Origin: Euonymus europaeus
Taxonomy: Eukaryota > Streptophyta > Magnoliopsida > Celastrales > Celastraceae
Direction: 5' to 3'
NCBI GenBank assembly: GCA_963580455.1
Contig: OY756967.1
Location: 13,538,501-13,602,500, forward strand
DNA: 64,000 nucleotides
Each line of letters starts with the position of its first letter. Positions within the stretch are counted from its first letter, which is position 1. Positions 33,249-48,200 of the stretch are shown here, piece after piece. Below the pieces are notes generated by a model, which ran no database searches, was not told the DNA's origin, and was given only the letters and a program-made list of their open reading frames with translations. A program made the position numbers and the translations under genes.

Positions 33249-36200
33249 GACAAAACCGTTAAAAGCTCCTCCATAGAGAGAGTTGCGCAACGTCGGACTA
33301 TCAAAGTTGCTCGGTGTACACCTTTTATTGTTCTTCTATATCAAATTTACGAAAATGAGCTTCTAGGATTATTTCGATGCCAAAACACGAACTTTCTATG
33401 ACAAATAAACAAAATCGTTAAAAGCTCCTCCATAGAGAGAGTTGAGCAGCTTCCGACTATCAAAGTTGCTCGGTGTACACTTTTTATTGTTCTTTTATGT
33501 TAAATTTTACGAAAATGAGCTTCCAGGATTATTTCGATACCAAAACACCAACTTTGTATGGAAAATGTACAAAACCATTAAAAGCTCCTCCATAGAGAGA
33601 GTTGAGCAACTTTGGACTATCAAAGTTGCTCGGTGTACACTTTTTATTGTTCTTCTACGTTAAATTTTACGAAAATGAGCTTCCAGGATTATTTCGATGC
33701 CAAAACACCAACTTTCTATGACAAATGTACAAAACCGTTAAAAGCTCCTCCTTAGAGAGAGTTGAGCAACTTCGGACTATCAAAGTTGCTCGGTGTACAC
33801 CTTTTATTGTTCTTCTATATCAAATTTACGAAAATGAGCTTCTAGGATTATTTCGATGCCAAAACACGAACTTTCTATGACAAATAAACAAAATCGTTAA
33901 AAGCTCCTCCATAGAGAGAGTTGAGCAGCTTCGGACTATCAAAGTTGCTCGGTGTACACTTTTTATTGTTCTTTTATGTTAAATTTTACGAAAATGAGCT
34001 TCCAGGATTATTTCGATGCCAAAACACCAACTTTCTATGACAAATGGACAAAACCGTTAAAAGCTCCTCCTTAGAGAGAGTTGAGCAACTTCGGACAATC
34101 AAAGTTGCTCGGTGTACACTTTTTATTGTTCTGTTATGTTAAATTTTACGAAAATGAGCTTCCAGGATTATTTAGATGCCAAAACACATCTTTCTATGAC
34201 AAATGGACAAAACCGTTTAAAGCTCCTCCATAGAGAGAGTTGAGCAACTTTGGACTATCAAAGTTGCTCGGTGTACACTTTTTATTGTTCTTCTATGTTA
34301 AATTTTACGAAAATGAGCTTCAAGGATTATTTCGATGCCAAAACAGCAACTTTCTATGACAAATGGACAAAATCGTTAAAAGCTCCTTCATAGAGAGAAT
34401 TGAGCAACTTCGGACTATCAAAGTTGCTCGGTGTACACTTTTTATTGTTCTTTTATGTTAAATTTTACGAAAATGAGCTTCCAGGATTATTTCGATACCA
34501 AAATACCAACTTTCTATGACAAATGGACAATACCGTTAAAAGCTCCTCCATAAAGAGAGTTGAGCAACTTCGGACTATCAAAGTTGCTCGGTGTACACAT
34601 TTTATTGTTCTTCTACGTTAAATTTTACGAAAATTAGCTTCCAGGATTATTTCGATGCCAAAACACCAACTTTCTATGACAAATGGACAAAACCGTTAAA
34701 AGCTCCTCCATAGAGAGAGTTGCGCAACGTCGGACTATCAAAGTTGCTCGGTGTACACCTTTTATTGTTCTTCTATATCAAATTTACGAAAATGAGCTTC
34801 TAGGATTATTTCGATGCCAAAACACAAACTTTCTATGACAAATAAACAAAATCGTTAAAAGCTCCTCCATAGAGAGAGTTGAGCAGCTTCGGACTATCAA
34901 AGTTGCTCGGTGTACACTTTTTATTGTTCTTTTATGTTAAATTTTACGAAAATGAGCTTCCAGGATTATTTCGATACCAAAACACCAACTTTGTATGGCA
35001 AATGTACAAAACCATTAAAAGCTCCTCGATAGAGAGAGTTGAGCAACTTCGGACTATCAAAGTTGCTCGGTGTACACTTTTTATTGTTCTTCTACGTTAA
35101 ATTTTACGAAAATTAGCTTCCAGGATTATTTCGATGCCAAAACTCCAAATTTCTATGACAAATGTACAAAACCGTTAAAAGCTCCTCCTTAGAGAGAGTT
35201 GAGCAACTTCGGACTATCAAAGTTGCTCGGTGTACACCTTTTGTTGTTCTTCTATATCAAATTTACGAAAATGAGCTTCTAGGATTATTTCGATGCCAAA
35301 ACACGAACTTTCTATGACAAATAAACAAAATCGTTAAAAGCTCCTTCATAGAGAGAATTGAGCAACTTCGGACTATAAAAGTTGCTCGGTGTACACTTTT
35401 TATTGTTCTTTTATGTTAAATTTTACGAAAATGAGCTTCCAGGATTATTTCGATACCAAAATACCAACTTTCTATGCCAAATGGACAATACCGTTAAAAG
35501 CTCCTCCATAAAGAGAGTTGAGCAACTTCGGACTATCAAAGTTGCTCGGTGTACACTTTTTATTGTTCTTCTACGTTAAATTTTACGAAAATTAGCTTCC
35601 GGGATTATTTCGATGCCAAAACACCAACTTTCTATGACAAATGGACAAAACCGTTAAAAGCTCCTCCATAGAGAGAGTTGCGCAACGTCGGACTATCAAA
35701 GTTGGTCGGTGTACACCTTTTATTGTTCTTCTATATCAAATTTACGAAAATGAGCTTCTAGGATTTTTTCGATGCCAAAACACGAACTTTCTATGACAAA
35801 TAAACAAAATTGTTAAAAGCTCCTCCATAGAGAGAGTTGAGCAACTTCGGACTATCAAAGTTGCTCGGTGTACACTTTTTATTGTTCTTTTACGTTAAAT
35901 TTTACGAAAATGAGCTTCCAGGATTATTTCGATACCAAAACACCAACTTTGTATGGCAAATGTACAAAACCATTAAAAGCTCCTCCATAGAGAGAGTTGA
36001 GCAACTTCGGACTATCAAAGTTGCTCGGTGTACACTTTTTATTGTTCTTCTACGTTAAATTTTACGAAAATTAGCTTCCAGGATTATTTCGATGCCAAAA
36101 CACCAACTTTCTATGACAAATGGACAAAACCGTTAAAAGCTCCTCCTTAGAGAGAGTTGAGCAACTTCGGACAATCAAAGTTGCTCGGTGTACACTTTTT

Positions 36201-36762
36201 ATTGTTCTGTTATGTTAAATTTTACGAAAATGAGCTTCCAGGATTATTTAGATGCCAAAACACATCTTTCTATGACAAATGGACAAAACCGTTTAAAGCT
36301 CCTCCACAGAGAGAGTTGAGCAACTTCGGACTATCAAAGTTTGCTCGGTGTACACTTTTTATTGTTCTTCTATGTTAAATTTTACGAAAATGAGCTTCAA
36401 GGATTATTTCGATGCCAAAACAGCAACTTTCTATGACAAATGGACAAAATCGTTAAAAGCTCCTTCATAGAGAGAATTGAGCAACTTCGGACTATCAAAG
36501 TTGCTCGGTGTACACTTTTTATTGTTCTTTTATGTTAAATTTTACGAAAATGAGCTTCCAGGATTATTTCGATACCAAAATACCAACTTTCTATGACAAA
36601 TGGACAGTACCGTTAAAAGCTCCTCCATAAAGAGAGTTGAGCAACTTCGGACTATCAAAGTTGCTCGGTGTACACTTTTTATTGTTCTTCTACGTTAAAT
36701 TTTACGAAAATTAGCTTCCAGGATTATTTCGATGCCAAAACACCAACTTTCTATGACAAATG
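33249..36762. repeat. Second, shortened copy of the 5271-bp unit
   Basis: K starts at 33249, 33728, 34686, 35165 and 35644. It has one 1437-bp 9-mer where the first unit has two, then the 958-bp 6-mer. After K, O, N at 35644 it goes to M and Y instead of P and I. The Y at 36282 is 161 bp long (AAAGTTTGCTCGG) and reads CCACAGAGAG where nearly all monomers have CCATAGAGAG. Confidence 0.8.
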
Positions 36763-37561
36763 GACAAAACCGTTAAAAGCTCCTCCATAGAGAGAGTTGC
36801 GCAACGTCGGACTATCAAAGTTGCTCGGTGTACACCTTTTATTGTTCTTCTATATCAAATTTACGAAAATGAGCTTCTAGGATTATTTCGATGCCAAAAC
36901 ACGAACTTTCTATGACAAATAAACAAAATCGTTAAAAGCTCCTCCATAGAGAGAGTTGAGCAACTTCGGACTATCAAAGTTGCTCGGTGTACACTTTTTA
37001 TTGTTCTTTTATGTTAAATTTTACGAACATGAGCTTCCAGGATTATTTCGATGCCAAAACACCATCTTTCTATGACAAATGGACAAAACCGTTTAAAGCT
37101 CCTCCATAGAGAGAGTTGAGCAACTTCGGACTATCAAAGTTGCTCGGTGTACACTTTTTATTGTTCTTCTATGTTAAATTTTACGAAAATGAGCTTCAAG
37201 GATTATTTCGATGCCAAAACAGCAACTTTCTATGACAAATGGATAAAATCGTTAAAAGCTCCTTCATAGAGAGAATTGAGCAACTTCGGACTATCAAAGT
37301 TGCTCAGTGTACACTTTTTATTGTTCTTTTATGTTAAATTTTACGAAAATGAGCTTCCAGGATTATTTCGATACCAAAACACCAACTTTCTATGGCAAAT
37401 GTACAAAACCATTAAAAGCTCCTTCATAGAGAGAGTTGAGCAACTTCGGACAATCAAAGTTGCTCGGTGTACACTTTTTATTGTTCTTCTACGTTAAATT
37501 TTACGAAAATTAGCTTCCAGGATTATTTCGATGCCAAAACACCAACTTTCTATGACAAATG
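36763..37561. repeat. Five monomers before the 12-mer duplication
   Basis: K, an O/L-like monomer with GAACATGAGC and CACCATCTTTC, Y, a monomer with CCTTCATAGAGAGAATTG and GCTCAGTG, and N. No further internal repetition is visible. Confidence 0.68.
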
Positions 37562-40500
37562 GACAAAACCGTTAAAAGCTCCTCCTTAGAGAGAGTTGAG
37601 CAACTTCGGACAATCAAAGATTTCTCGGTGTACACTTTTTATTGTTCTGTTATGTTAAATTTTATGAAAATGAGCTTCCAGGATTATTTAGATGCCAAAA
37701 CACATCTTTCTATGACAAATGGACAAAACCGTTTAAAGCTCCTCCATAGAGAGAGTTGAGCAACTTCGGACTATCAAAGTTGCTCGGTGTACACTTTTTA
37801 TTGTTCTTCTATGTTAAATTTTACGAAAATGAGCTTCAAGGATTATTTCGATGCCAAAACAGCAACTTTCTATGACAAATGGACAAAATCGTTAAAAGCT
37901 CCTTCATAGAGAGAATTGAGCAACTTCGGACTATCAAAGTTGCTCGGTGTACACTTTTTATTGTTCTTTTATGTTAAATTTTACGAAAATGAGCTTCCAG
38001 GATTATTTCGATACCAAAATACCAACTTTCTATGACAAATGGACAATACCGCTAAAAGCTCCTCCATAAAGAGAGTTGACCAACTTCGGACTATCAAAGT
38101 TGCTCGGTGTACACTTTTTATTGTTCTTCTAGGTTAAATTTTACGAAAATGAGCTTCAAGGATTATTTCGATGCCATCATACCAACTTTCTATGACAAAT
38201 GGACAAAATTGTAAAAAGCTCCTCCATAAAGAGAGTTGATCAACTTCGGACTATCAAAGTTGCTCGGTGTACACTTTTTATTGTTCTTCTAGGTTAAATT
38301 TTACGAAAATGAGCTTCAAGGATTATTTCGATGCCAAAACAGCAACTTTCTATGACAAATGGACAAAATCGTTAAAAGCTCCTTCATAGAGAGAATTGAG
38401 CAACTTCGGACTATCAAAGTTGCTCGGTGTACACTTTTTATTGTTCTTTTATGTTAAATTTTACGAAAATGAGCTTCCAGGATTATTTCGATACCAAAAT
38501 ACCAACTTTCTATGACAAATGGACAATACCGTTAAAAGCTCCTCCATAAAGAGAGTTGAGCAACTTCGGACTATCAAAGTTGCTCGGTGTACACTTTTTA
38601 TTGTTCTTCTATGTTAAATTTTACGAAAATTAGCTTCCAGGATTATTTGGATGCCAAAACACCAACTTTCTATGACAAATGGACAAAACCGTTAAAAGCT
38701 CCTCCATAGAGAGAGTTGCGCAACGTCGGACTATCAAAGTTGCTCGGTGTACACCTTTTATTGTTCTTCTATATCAAATTTACGAAAATGAGCTTCTAGG
38801 ATTATTTCGATGCCAAAACATGAACTTTCTATGACAAATAAACAAAATCGTTAAAAGCTCCTCCATAGAGAGAGTTGAGCAACTTCGGACTATCAAAGTT
38901 GCGCAGTGTACACTTTTCATTGTTCTTTTATGTTAAATTTTACGAAAATGAGCTTCCAGGATTATTTCGATACCAAAACACCAACTTTCTATGACAAATG
39001 TACAAAACCATTAAAAGCTCCTCCATAGAGAGAGTTGAGCAACTTCGGACTATCGAAGTTGCTCGGTGTACAATTTTTATTGTTCTTCTACGTTAAATTT
39101 TACGAAAATTAGCTTCCAGGATTATTTCGATGCCAAAACACCAACTTTCTATGAAAAATGGACAAAACCGTTAAAAGTGCCTCCTTAGAGAGAGTTGAGC
39201 AACTTCGGACTATCAAAGTTGCTCGGTGTACACTTTTTATTGTTCTTCTAAGTCAACTTTTACGAGTATAAGCTTCCAAGATTATTTCGATACCAAAACA
39301 CCAACTTTCTATGGTAAATGTACAAAACCTTTAAAAGCTCCTCCATAGAGAGAGTTGAGCAACTTCGGACTATCAAAGTTGCTCGGTGTACAATTTTTAT
39401 TGTTCTTCTAAGTCAAATTTTACGAGTATAAGCTTCCAAGATTATTTCGATACCAAAACACCAACTTTCTATGGTAAATGTACAAAACCTTTAAAAGCTC
39501 CTCCATAGAGAGAGTTGAGCAACTTCGGACTATCAAATATTTCTCGGTGTACACTTTTTATTGTTCTGTTATGTTAAATTTTATGAAAATGAGCTTCCAG
39601 GATTATTTAGATGCCAAAACACATCTTTCTATGACAAATGGACAAAACCGTTTAAAGCTCCTCCATAGAGAGAGTTGAGCAACTTCGGACTATCAAAGTT
39701 GCTCGGTGTACACTTTTATTGTTCTTCTATGTTAAATTTTACGAAAATGAGCTTCAAGGATTATTTCGATGCCAAAACAGCAACTTTCTATGACAAATGG
39801 ACAAAATCGTTAAAAGCTCCTTCATAGAGAGAATTGAGCAACTTCGGACTATCAAAGTTGCTCGGTGTACACTTTTTATTGTTCTTTTGTGTTAAATTTT
39901 ACGAAAATGAGCTTCCAGGATTATTTCGATACCAAAATACCAACTTTCTATGACAAATGGACAATACCGCTAAAAGCTCCTCCATAAAGAGAGTTGACCA
40001 ACTTCGGACTATCAAAGTTGCTCGGTGTACACTTTTTATTGTTCTTCTAGGTTAAATTTTACGAAAATGAGCTTCAAGGATTATTTCGATGCCATCATAC
40101 CAACTTTCTATGACAAATGGACAAAATTGTAAAAAGCTCCTCCATAAAGAGAGTTGATCAACTTCGGACTATCAAAGTTGCTCGGTGTACACTTTTTATT
40201 GTTCTTCTAGGTTAAATTTTACGAAAATGAGCTTCAAGGATTATTTCGATGCCAAAACAGCAACTTTCTATGACAAATGGACAAAATCGTTAAAAGCTCC
40301 TTCATAGAGAGAATTGAGCAACTTCGGACTATCAAAGTTGCTCGGTGTACACTTTTTATTGTTCTTTTATGTTAAATTTTACGAAAATGAGCTTCCAGGA
40401 TTATTTCGATACCAAAATACCAACTTTCTATGACAAATGGACAATACCGTTAAAAGCTCCTCCATAAAGAGAGTTGAGCAACTTCGGACTATCAAAGTTG

Positions 40501-41398
40501 CTCGGTGTACACTTTTTATTGTTCTTCTATGTTAAATTTTACGAAAATTAGCTTCCAGGATTATTTCGATGCCAAAACACCAACTTTCTATGACAAATGG
40601 ACAAAACCGTTAAAAGCTCCTCCATAGAGAGAGTTGCGCAACGTCGGACTATCAAAGTTGCTCGGTGTACACCTTTTATTGTTCTTCTATATCAAATTTA
40701 CGAAAATGAGCTTCTAGGATTATTTCGATGCCAAAACACGAACTTTCTATGACAAATAAACAAAATCGTTAAAAGCTCCTCCATAGAGAGAGTTGAGCAA
40801 CTTCGGACTATCAAAGTTGCGCAGTGTACACTTTTCATTGTTCTTTTATGTTAAATTTTACGAAAATGAGCTTCCAGGATTATTTCGATACCAAAACACC
40901 AACTTTCTATGACAAATGTACAAAACCATTAAAAGCTCCTCCATAGAAGGAGTTGAGCAACTTCGGACTATCGAAGTTGCTCGGTGTACAATTTTTATTG
41001 TTCTTCTACGTTAAATTTTACGAAAATTAGCTTCCAGGATTATTTCGATGCCAAAACACCAACTTTCTATGAAAAATGGACAAAACCGTTAAAAGTGCCT
41101 CCTTAGAGAGAGTTGAGCAACTTCGGAATATCAAAGTTGCTCGGTGTACACTTTTTATTGTTCTTCTAAGTCAACTTTTACGAGTATAAGCTTCCAAGAT
41201 TATTTCGATACCAAAACACCAACTTTCTATGGTAAATGTACAAAACCTTTAAAAGCTCCTCCATAGAGAGAGTTGAGCAACTTCGGACTATCAAAGTTGC
41301 TCGGTGTACAATTTTTATTGTTCTTCTAAGTCAAATTTTACGAGTATAAGCTTCCAAGATTATTTCGATACCAAAACACCAACTTTCTATGGTAAATG
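37562..41398. repeat. 12-mer unit of 1918-1919 bp, two tandem copies
   Basis: Copy 1 is 37562-39480 and copy 2 is 39481-41398. Shared rare marks are ATTTCTCGGTG in M, ACCGCTAAAAGC, GTTGACCAAC, GCCATCATACC, AAAATTGTAAAAAG, GTTGATCAAC and GTCAACTTTTACG. Copy 2 lacks one T in its Y monomer (ACACTTTTATTG). The first monomers start differently because the left boundary lies inside them. Confidence 0.83.
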
Positions 41399-42256
41399 TA
41401 CAAAACCTTTAAAAGCTCCTCCATAGAGAGAGTTGAGCAACTTCGGACTATCAAAGTTGCTCGGTGTACACTTTTTATTGTTCTTCTACGTTAAATTTTA
41501 CGAAAATGAGCTTCAAGGATTATTTCGATGCCAAAACAGCAACTTTCTATGACAAATGGACAAAATCGTTAAAAGCTCCTCCATAGAGAGAGTTGAGCAA
41601 CTTCGACCATCAAAGTTGCTCGGTGTACACCTTTTATTGTTCTTCTATATCAAATTTACGAAAATGAGCTTCTAGGATTATTTCGATGCCAAAACACGAA
41701 CTTTCTATGACAAATAAACAAAATCGTTAAAAGCTCCTCCATAGAGAGAGTTGAGCAACTTCGGACTTTCAAAGTTGCGCAGTGTACACTTTTCATTGTT
41801 CTTTTATGTTATATATTACGAAAATGAGCTTCTAGGATTATTTCGATGCCAAAACACCAACTTTCTATGACAAATGTACAAAACCAATAAAAGCTCCTCC
41901 ATAGAGAGAGTTGAGCAACTTCGGACTATCGAAGTTGCTCGGTGTACACTTTTTATTGTTCTTCTACGTTAAATTTTAAGAAAATTAGCTTCCAGGATTA
42001 TTTCGATGCCAAAACACCAACTTTCTATGACAAATGGACAAAACCGTTAAAAGTGACTCCTTAGAGAGAGTTGAGCAACTTCGGACAATCAAAGTTGCTC
42101 GGTGTACACTTTTTATTGTTCTTTTATGCTAAATTTTACGAAAATGAGTTTCCAGGATTATTTCGATGCCAAAACACATCTTTCTATGACAAATGGACAA
42201 AACCGTTTAAAGCCCCTCCATAGAGAGAGTTGAGCAACTTCGGACTATCAAAGTTG
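41399..42256. repeat. Boundary monomers before the 6870-bp duplication
   Basis: E-like, K (158 bp, CTTCGACCATC), L (GTTATATATTACG), N (ACCAATAAAAG, TTTTAAGAAAATTAG), M-like (GTGACTCC, TATGCTAAATTTT) and the start of an O-like monomer. These private changes are not seen in the duplicated blocks to the right. Confidence 0.68.
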
Positions 42257-45200
42257 CGCGGTGTACACTTTTTATTGTTCTTTTATGTTAAATTTTACGA
42301 AAATGAGGTTCCAGGATTATTTCGATACCAAAACACCAACTTTATATGGCAAATGTACAAAACCATTAAAAGCTCCTCCATAGAGAGAGTTGAGCAACTT
42401 CGGACAATCAAAGTTGCTCGGTGTACACTTTTTATTGTTCTTCTACGTTAAATTTTACGAAAATTAGCTTCCAGGATTATTTCGATGCCAAAACACCAAC
42501 TTTCTATGACAAATGGACAAAACCGTTAAAAGCTCCTCCTTAGAGAGAGTTGAGCAACTTCGGACAATCAAAGTTGCTCGGTGTACACTTTTTATTGTTC
42601 TGTTATGTTAAATTTTACGAAAATGAGCTTCCAGGATTATTTAGATGCCAAAACACATCTTTCTATGACAAATGGACAAAACCGTTTAAAGCTCCTCCAT
42701 AGAGAGAGTTGAGCAACTTCGGACTATCAAAGTTGCTCGGTGTACACTTTTTATTGTTCTTCTATGTTAAATTTTACGAAAATGAGCTTCAAGGATTATT
42801 TCGATGCCAAAACAGCAACTTTCTATTACAAATGGAAAAAATCGTTAAAAGCTCCTCCATAGAGAGAGTTGAGCAACTTGGGACTATCAAAGTTGCTCGG
42901 TGTACACTTTTTATTGTTCATTTATGTTAAATTTTACGAAAATGAGCTTCCAGGATTATTTCGATACCAAAATACCAACTTTCTATGACAAATGGACAAT
43001 ACCGTTAAAAGCTCCTCCATAAAGAGAGTTGAGCAACTTCGGACTATCAAAGTTGCTCGGTGTACACTTTTTATTGTTCTTCTACGTTAAATTTTACGAA
43101 AATTAGCTTCCAGGATTATTTCGATGCCAAAACACCAACTTTCTATGACAAATAGACAAAACCGTTAAAAGCTCCTCCATAGAGAGAGTTGTGCAACTTC
43201 GGACAATCAAAGTTGCTCGGTGTACACTTTTTATTGTTCTTTTATGTTAAATTTTACCAAAATGAGCTTCCAGGATTATTTCGATGCCAAAACACATCTT
43301 TCTATGACAAAAGAACAAAACTGTTTAAAGCTCCTCCATAGAGAGAGTTGAGCAACTTCGGACTATCAAAGTTGCGCGGTGTACACTTTTTATTGTTCTT
43401 TTATGTTAAATTTTACGAAAATGAGCTTCCAGGATTATTTCGATACCAAAACACCAACTTTGTATGGCAAATGTACAAAACCATTAAAAGCTCCTCCATA
43501 GAGAGAGTTGAGCAACTTCGGACTATCAAAGTTGCTCGGTGTACACTTTTTATTGTTCTTCTACGTTAAATTTTACGAAAATTAGCTTCCAGGATTATTT
43601 CGATGCCAAAACACCAACTTTCTATGACAAATGGACAAAATCGTTAAAAGCTCCCCTATAGAGAGAGTTGTGCAACTTTGGACAATCAAAGTTGCTCGGT
43701 GTACACTTTCTATTGTTCATTTATGTTAAATTTTACGAAAATGAGCTTCCAGGATTATTTCGATACCAAAATACCAACTTTCTATGACAAATGGACAATA
43801 CCGTTAAAAGCTCATCCATAAAGAGAGTTGAGCAACTTCGGACTATCAATGTTGCTCGGTGTACACTTTTTATTGTTCTTCTACGTTAAATTTTACGAAA
43901 ATTAGCTTCCAGGATTATTTCGATGCCAAAACACCAACTTTCTATGACAAATGGACAAAACCGTTAAAAGCTCCTCCATAGAGAGAGTTGAGCAACTTCG
44001 GACTATCAAAGTTGCTCGGTGTACATTTTTTATTGTTCTTCTAAGTCAAATTTTACGAGTATAAGCTTCCAAGATTATTTCGATACCAAAACACCAACTT
44101 TCTATGGTAAATGTACAAAACCTTTAAAAGCTCCTCCATAGAGAGAGTTGAGCAACTTCGGACTATCAAAGTTGCTCGGTGTACACTTTTTATTGTTCTT
44201 CTACGTTAAATTTTACGAAAATGAGCTTCAAGGATTATTTCGATGCCAAAACAGCAACTTTCTATGGTAAATGTACAAAACCTTTAAAAGCTCCTCCATA
44301 GAGAGAGTTGAGCAACTTCGGACTATCAAAGTTGCTCGGTGTACACTTTTTATTGTTCTTCTACGTTAAATTTTACGAAAATTAGCTTCCAGGATTATTT
44401 CGATGCCAAAACACCAACTTTCTATGACAAATGGACAAAACCGTTAAAAGCTCCTCCATAGTGAGAGTTGAGCAACTTCGGACTATCAAAGTTGCTCGGT
44501 GTACACTTTTTATTGTTCTTCTACGTTAAATTTTACGAAAATTAGCTTCCAGGATTATTTCGATGCCAAAACACCAACTTTCTATGACAAATGGACAAAA
44601 CCGTTAAAAGCTCCTCCATAGAGAGAGTTGAGCAACTTCGGACTATCAAAGTTGCTCGGTGTACATTTTTTATTGTTCTTCTAAGTCAAATTTTACGAGT
44701 ATAAGCTTCCAAGATTATTTCGATACCAAAACACCAACTTTCTATGGTAAATGTACAAAACCTTTAAAAGCTCCTCCATAGAGAGAGTTGAGCAACTTCG
44801 GACTATCAAAGTTGCTCGGTGTACACTTTTTATTGTTCTTCTACGTTAAATTTTACGAAAATGAGCTTCAAGGATTATTTCGATGCCAAAACAGCAACTT
44901 TCTATGACAAATAAACAAAATCGTTAAAAGCTCCTCCATAGAGAGAGTTGAGCACCTTCGGAGTTTCAAAGTTGCGCAGTGTACACTTTTCATTGTTCTT
45001 TTATGTTATATTTTACGAAAATGAGCTTCCAGGATTATTTCGATGCCAAAACACCAACTTTCTATGACAAATGTACAAAACCGTTAAAAGCTCCTCCTTA
45101 GAGAGAGTTGAGCAACTTCGGACAATCAAAGTTGCTCGGTGTACACTTTTTATTGTTCTGTTATGTTAAATTTTACGAAAATGAGCTTCCAGGATTATTT

Positions 45201-48200
45201 AGATGCCAAAACACATCTTTCTATGACAAATGGACAAAACCGTTTAAAGCTCCTCCATAGAGAGAGTTGAGCAACTTCGGACTATCAAAGTTGCTCGGTG
45301 TACACTTTTTATTGTTCTTCTATGTTAAATTTTACGAAAATGAGCTTCAAGGATTATTTCGATGCCAAAACAGCAACTTTCTACAACAAATGGACAAAAT
45401 CGTTAAAAGCTCCTTCATAGAGAGAATTGAGCAACTTCGGACTATCAAAGTTGCTCGGTGTACACTTTTTATTGTTCTTTTATGTTAAATTTTACCAAAA
45501 TGAGCTTCCAGGATTATTTCGATACCAAAATACCAACTTTCTATGACAAATGGACAATATCGTTAAAAGCTCCTCCATAAAGAGAGTTGAGCAACTTCGG
45601 ACTATCAAAGTTGCTCGGTGTACACTTTTTATTGTTCTTCTACGTTAAATTTTACGAAAATTAGCTTCCAGGATTATTTCGATGCCAAAACACCAACTTT
45701 CTATGACAAATGGACAAAACCGTTAAAAGCTCCTCCATAGAGAGAGTTGAGCAACTTCGGACTATCAAAGTTGCTCGGTGTACACTTTTTATTGTTCTTC
45801 TATGTTAAATTTTACGAAAATGAGCTTCAAGGATTATTTCGATGCCAAAACAGCAACTTTCTACGACAAATGGACAAAATCGTTAAAAGCTCCTTCATAG
45901 AGAGAATTGAGCAACTTCGGACTATCAAAGTTGCTCGGTGTACACTTTTTATTGTTCTTTTATGTTAAATTTTACCAAAATGAGCTTCCAGGATTATTTC
46001 GATGCCAAAACACATCTTTCTATGACAAATGAACAAAACCGTTTAAAGCTCCTCCATAGAGAGAGTTGAGCAACTTCGGACTATCAAAGTTGCGCGGTGT
46101 ACACTTTTTATTGTTCTTTTATGTTAAATTTTACCAAAATGAGCTTCCAGGATTATTTCGATACCAAAACACCAACTTTGTATGGCAAATGTACAAAACC
46201 ATTAAAAGCTCCTCCATAGAGAGAGTTGAGCAACTTCGGACTATCAAAGTTGCTCGGTGTACACTTTTTATTGTTCTTCTACGTTAAATTTTACGAAAAT
46301 TAGCTTCCAGGATTATTTCGATGCCAAAACACCAACTTTCTATGACAAATGGACAAAACCGTTAAAAGCTCCTCCTTAGAGAGAGTTGAGCAACTTCGGA
46401 CAATCAAAGTTGCTCGGTGTACACTTTTTATTGTTCTGTTATGTTAAATTTTACGAAAATGAGCTTCCCGGATTATTTAGATGCCAAAACACATCTTTCT
46501 ATGACAAATGGACAAAACCGTTTAAAGCTCCTCCATAGAGAGAGTTGAGCAACTTCGGACTATCAAAGTTGCTCGGTGTACACTTTTTATTGTTCTTCTA
46601 TGTTAAATTTTACGAAAATGAGCTTCAAGGATTATTTCGATGCCAAAACAGCAACTTTCTATGACAAATGGACAAAATCGTTAAAAGCTCCTTCATAGAG
46701 AGAATTGAGCAACTTCGGACTATCAAAGTTGCTCGGTGTACACTTTTTATTGTTCTTTTATGTTAAATTTTACGAAAATGAGCTTCCAGGATTATTTCGA
46801 TACCAAAATACAAAGTTTCTACGACAAATGGACAAAATCGTTAAAAGCTCCCCCATAGAGAGAGTTGTGCAACTTTGGACAATCAAAGTTGCTCGGTGTA
46901 CACTTTTTATTGTTCATTTATGTTCAATTTTACGAAAATGAGCTTCCAGGATTATTTCGATACCAAAATACCAACTTTCTATGACAAATGGACAATACCG
47001 TTAAAAGCTCATCCATAAAGAGAGTTGAGCAACTTCGGACTATCAATGTTGCTCGGTGTACACTTTTTATTGTTCTTCTACGTTAAATTTTACGAAAATT
47101 AGCTTCCAGGATTATTTCGTTGCCAAAACACCAACTTTCTATGACAAATAGACAAAACCGTTAAAAGCTCCTCCATAGAGAGAGTTGAGCAACTTCGGAC
47201 TATCAAAGTTGCTCGGTGTACACTTTTTATTGTTCTTCTACGTTAAATTTTACGAAAATGAGCTTCAAGGATTATTTCGATGCCAAAACAGCAACTTTCT
47301 ATGACAAATGGACAAAATCGTTAAAAGCTCCTCCATAGAGAGAGTTGAGCATCTTCGGACCATCAAAGTTGCTCGGTGTACACCTTTTATTGTTCTTCTA
47401 TATCAAATTTACGAAAATGAGCTTCTAGGATTATTTCGATGCCAAAACACGAACTTTCTATGACAAATAAACAAAATCGTTAAAAGCTCCTCCATAGAGA
47501 GAGTTGAGCAACTTCGGACTTTCAAAGTTGCGCAGTGTACACTTTTCATTGTTCTTTTATGCTATATTTTACGAAAATGAGCTTCCAGGATTATTTCGAT
47601 GCCAAAACACATCTTTCTATGACAAATGGACAAAACCGTTTAAAGCTCCTCCATAGAGAGAGTTGAGCAATTTCGGACTATCAAAGTTGCTCGGTGTACA
47701 CTTTTTATTGTTCTTCTATGTTAAATTTTACGAAAATGAGCTTCAAGGATTAGTTCGATGCCAAAACAGCAACTTTCTACAACAAATGGACAAAATCGTT
47801 AAAAGCTCCTTCATAGAGAGAATTGAGCAACTTCGGACTATCAAAGTTGCTCGGTGTACACTTTTTATTGTTCTTTTATGTTAAATTTTACGAAAATGAG
47901 CTTCCAGGATTATTTCGATACCAAAATACCAACTTTCTATGACAAATGGACAATACCGTTAAAAGCTCCTCCATAAAGAGAGTTGAGCAACTTCGGACTT
48001 TTAAAGTTGCTCGGTGTACACTTTTTATTGTTCTTCTACGTTAAATTTTACGAAAATTAGCTTCCAGGATTATTTCGATGCCAAAACACCAACTTTCTAT
48101 GACAAATGGACAAAACCGTTAAAAGCTCCTCCATAGAGAGAGTTGAGCAACTTCGGACTATCAAAGTTGCTCGGTGTACACTTTTTATTGTTCTTCTATG

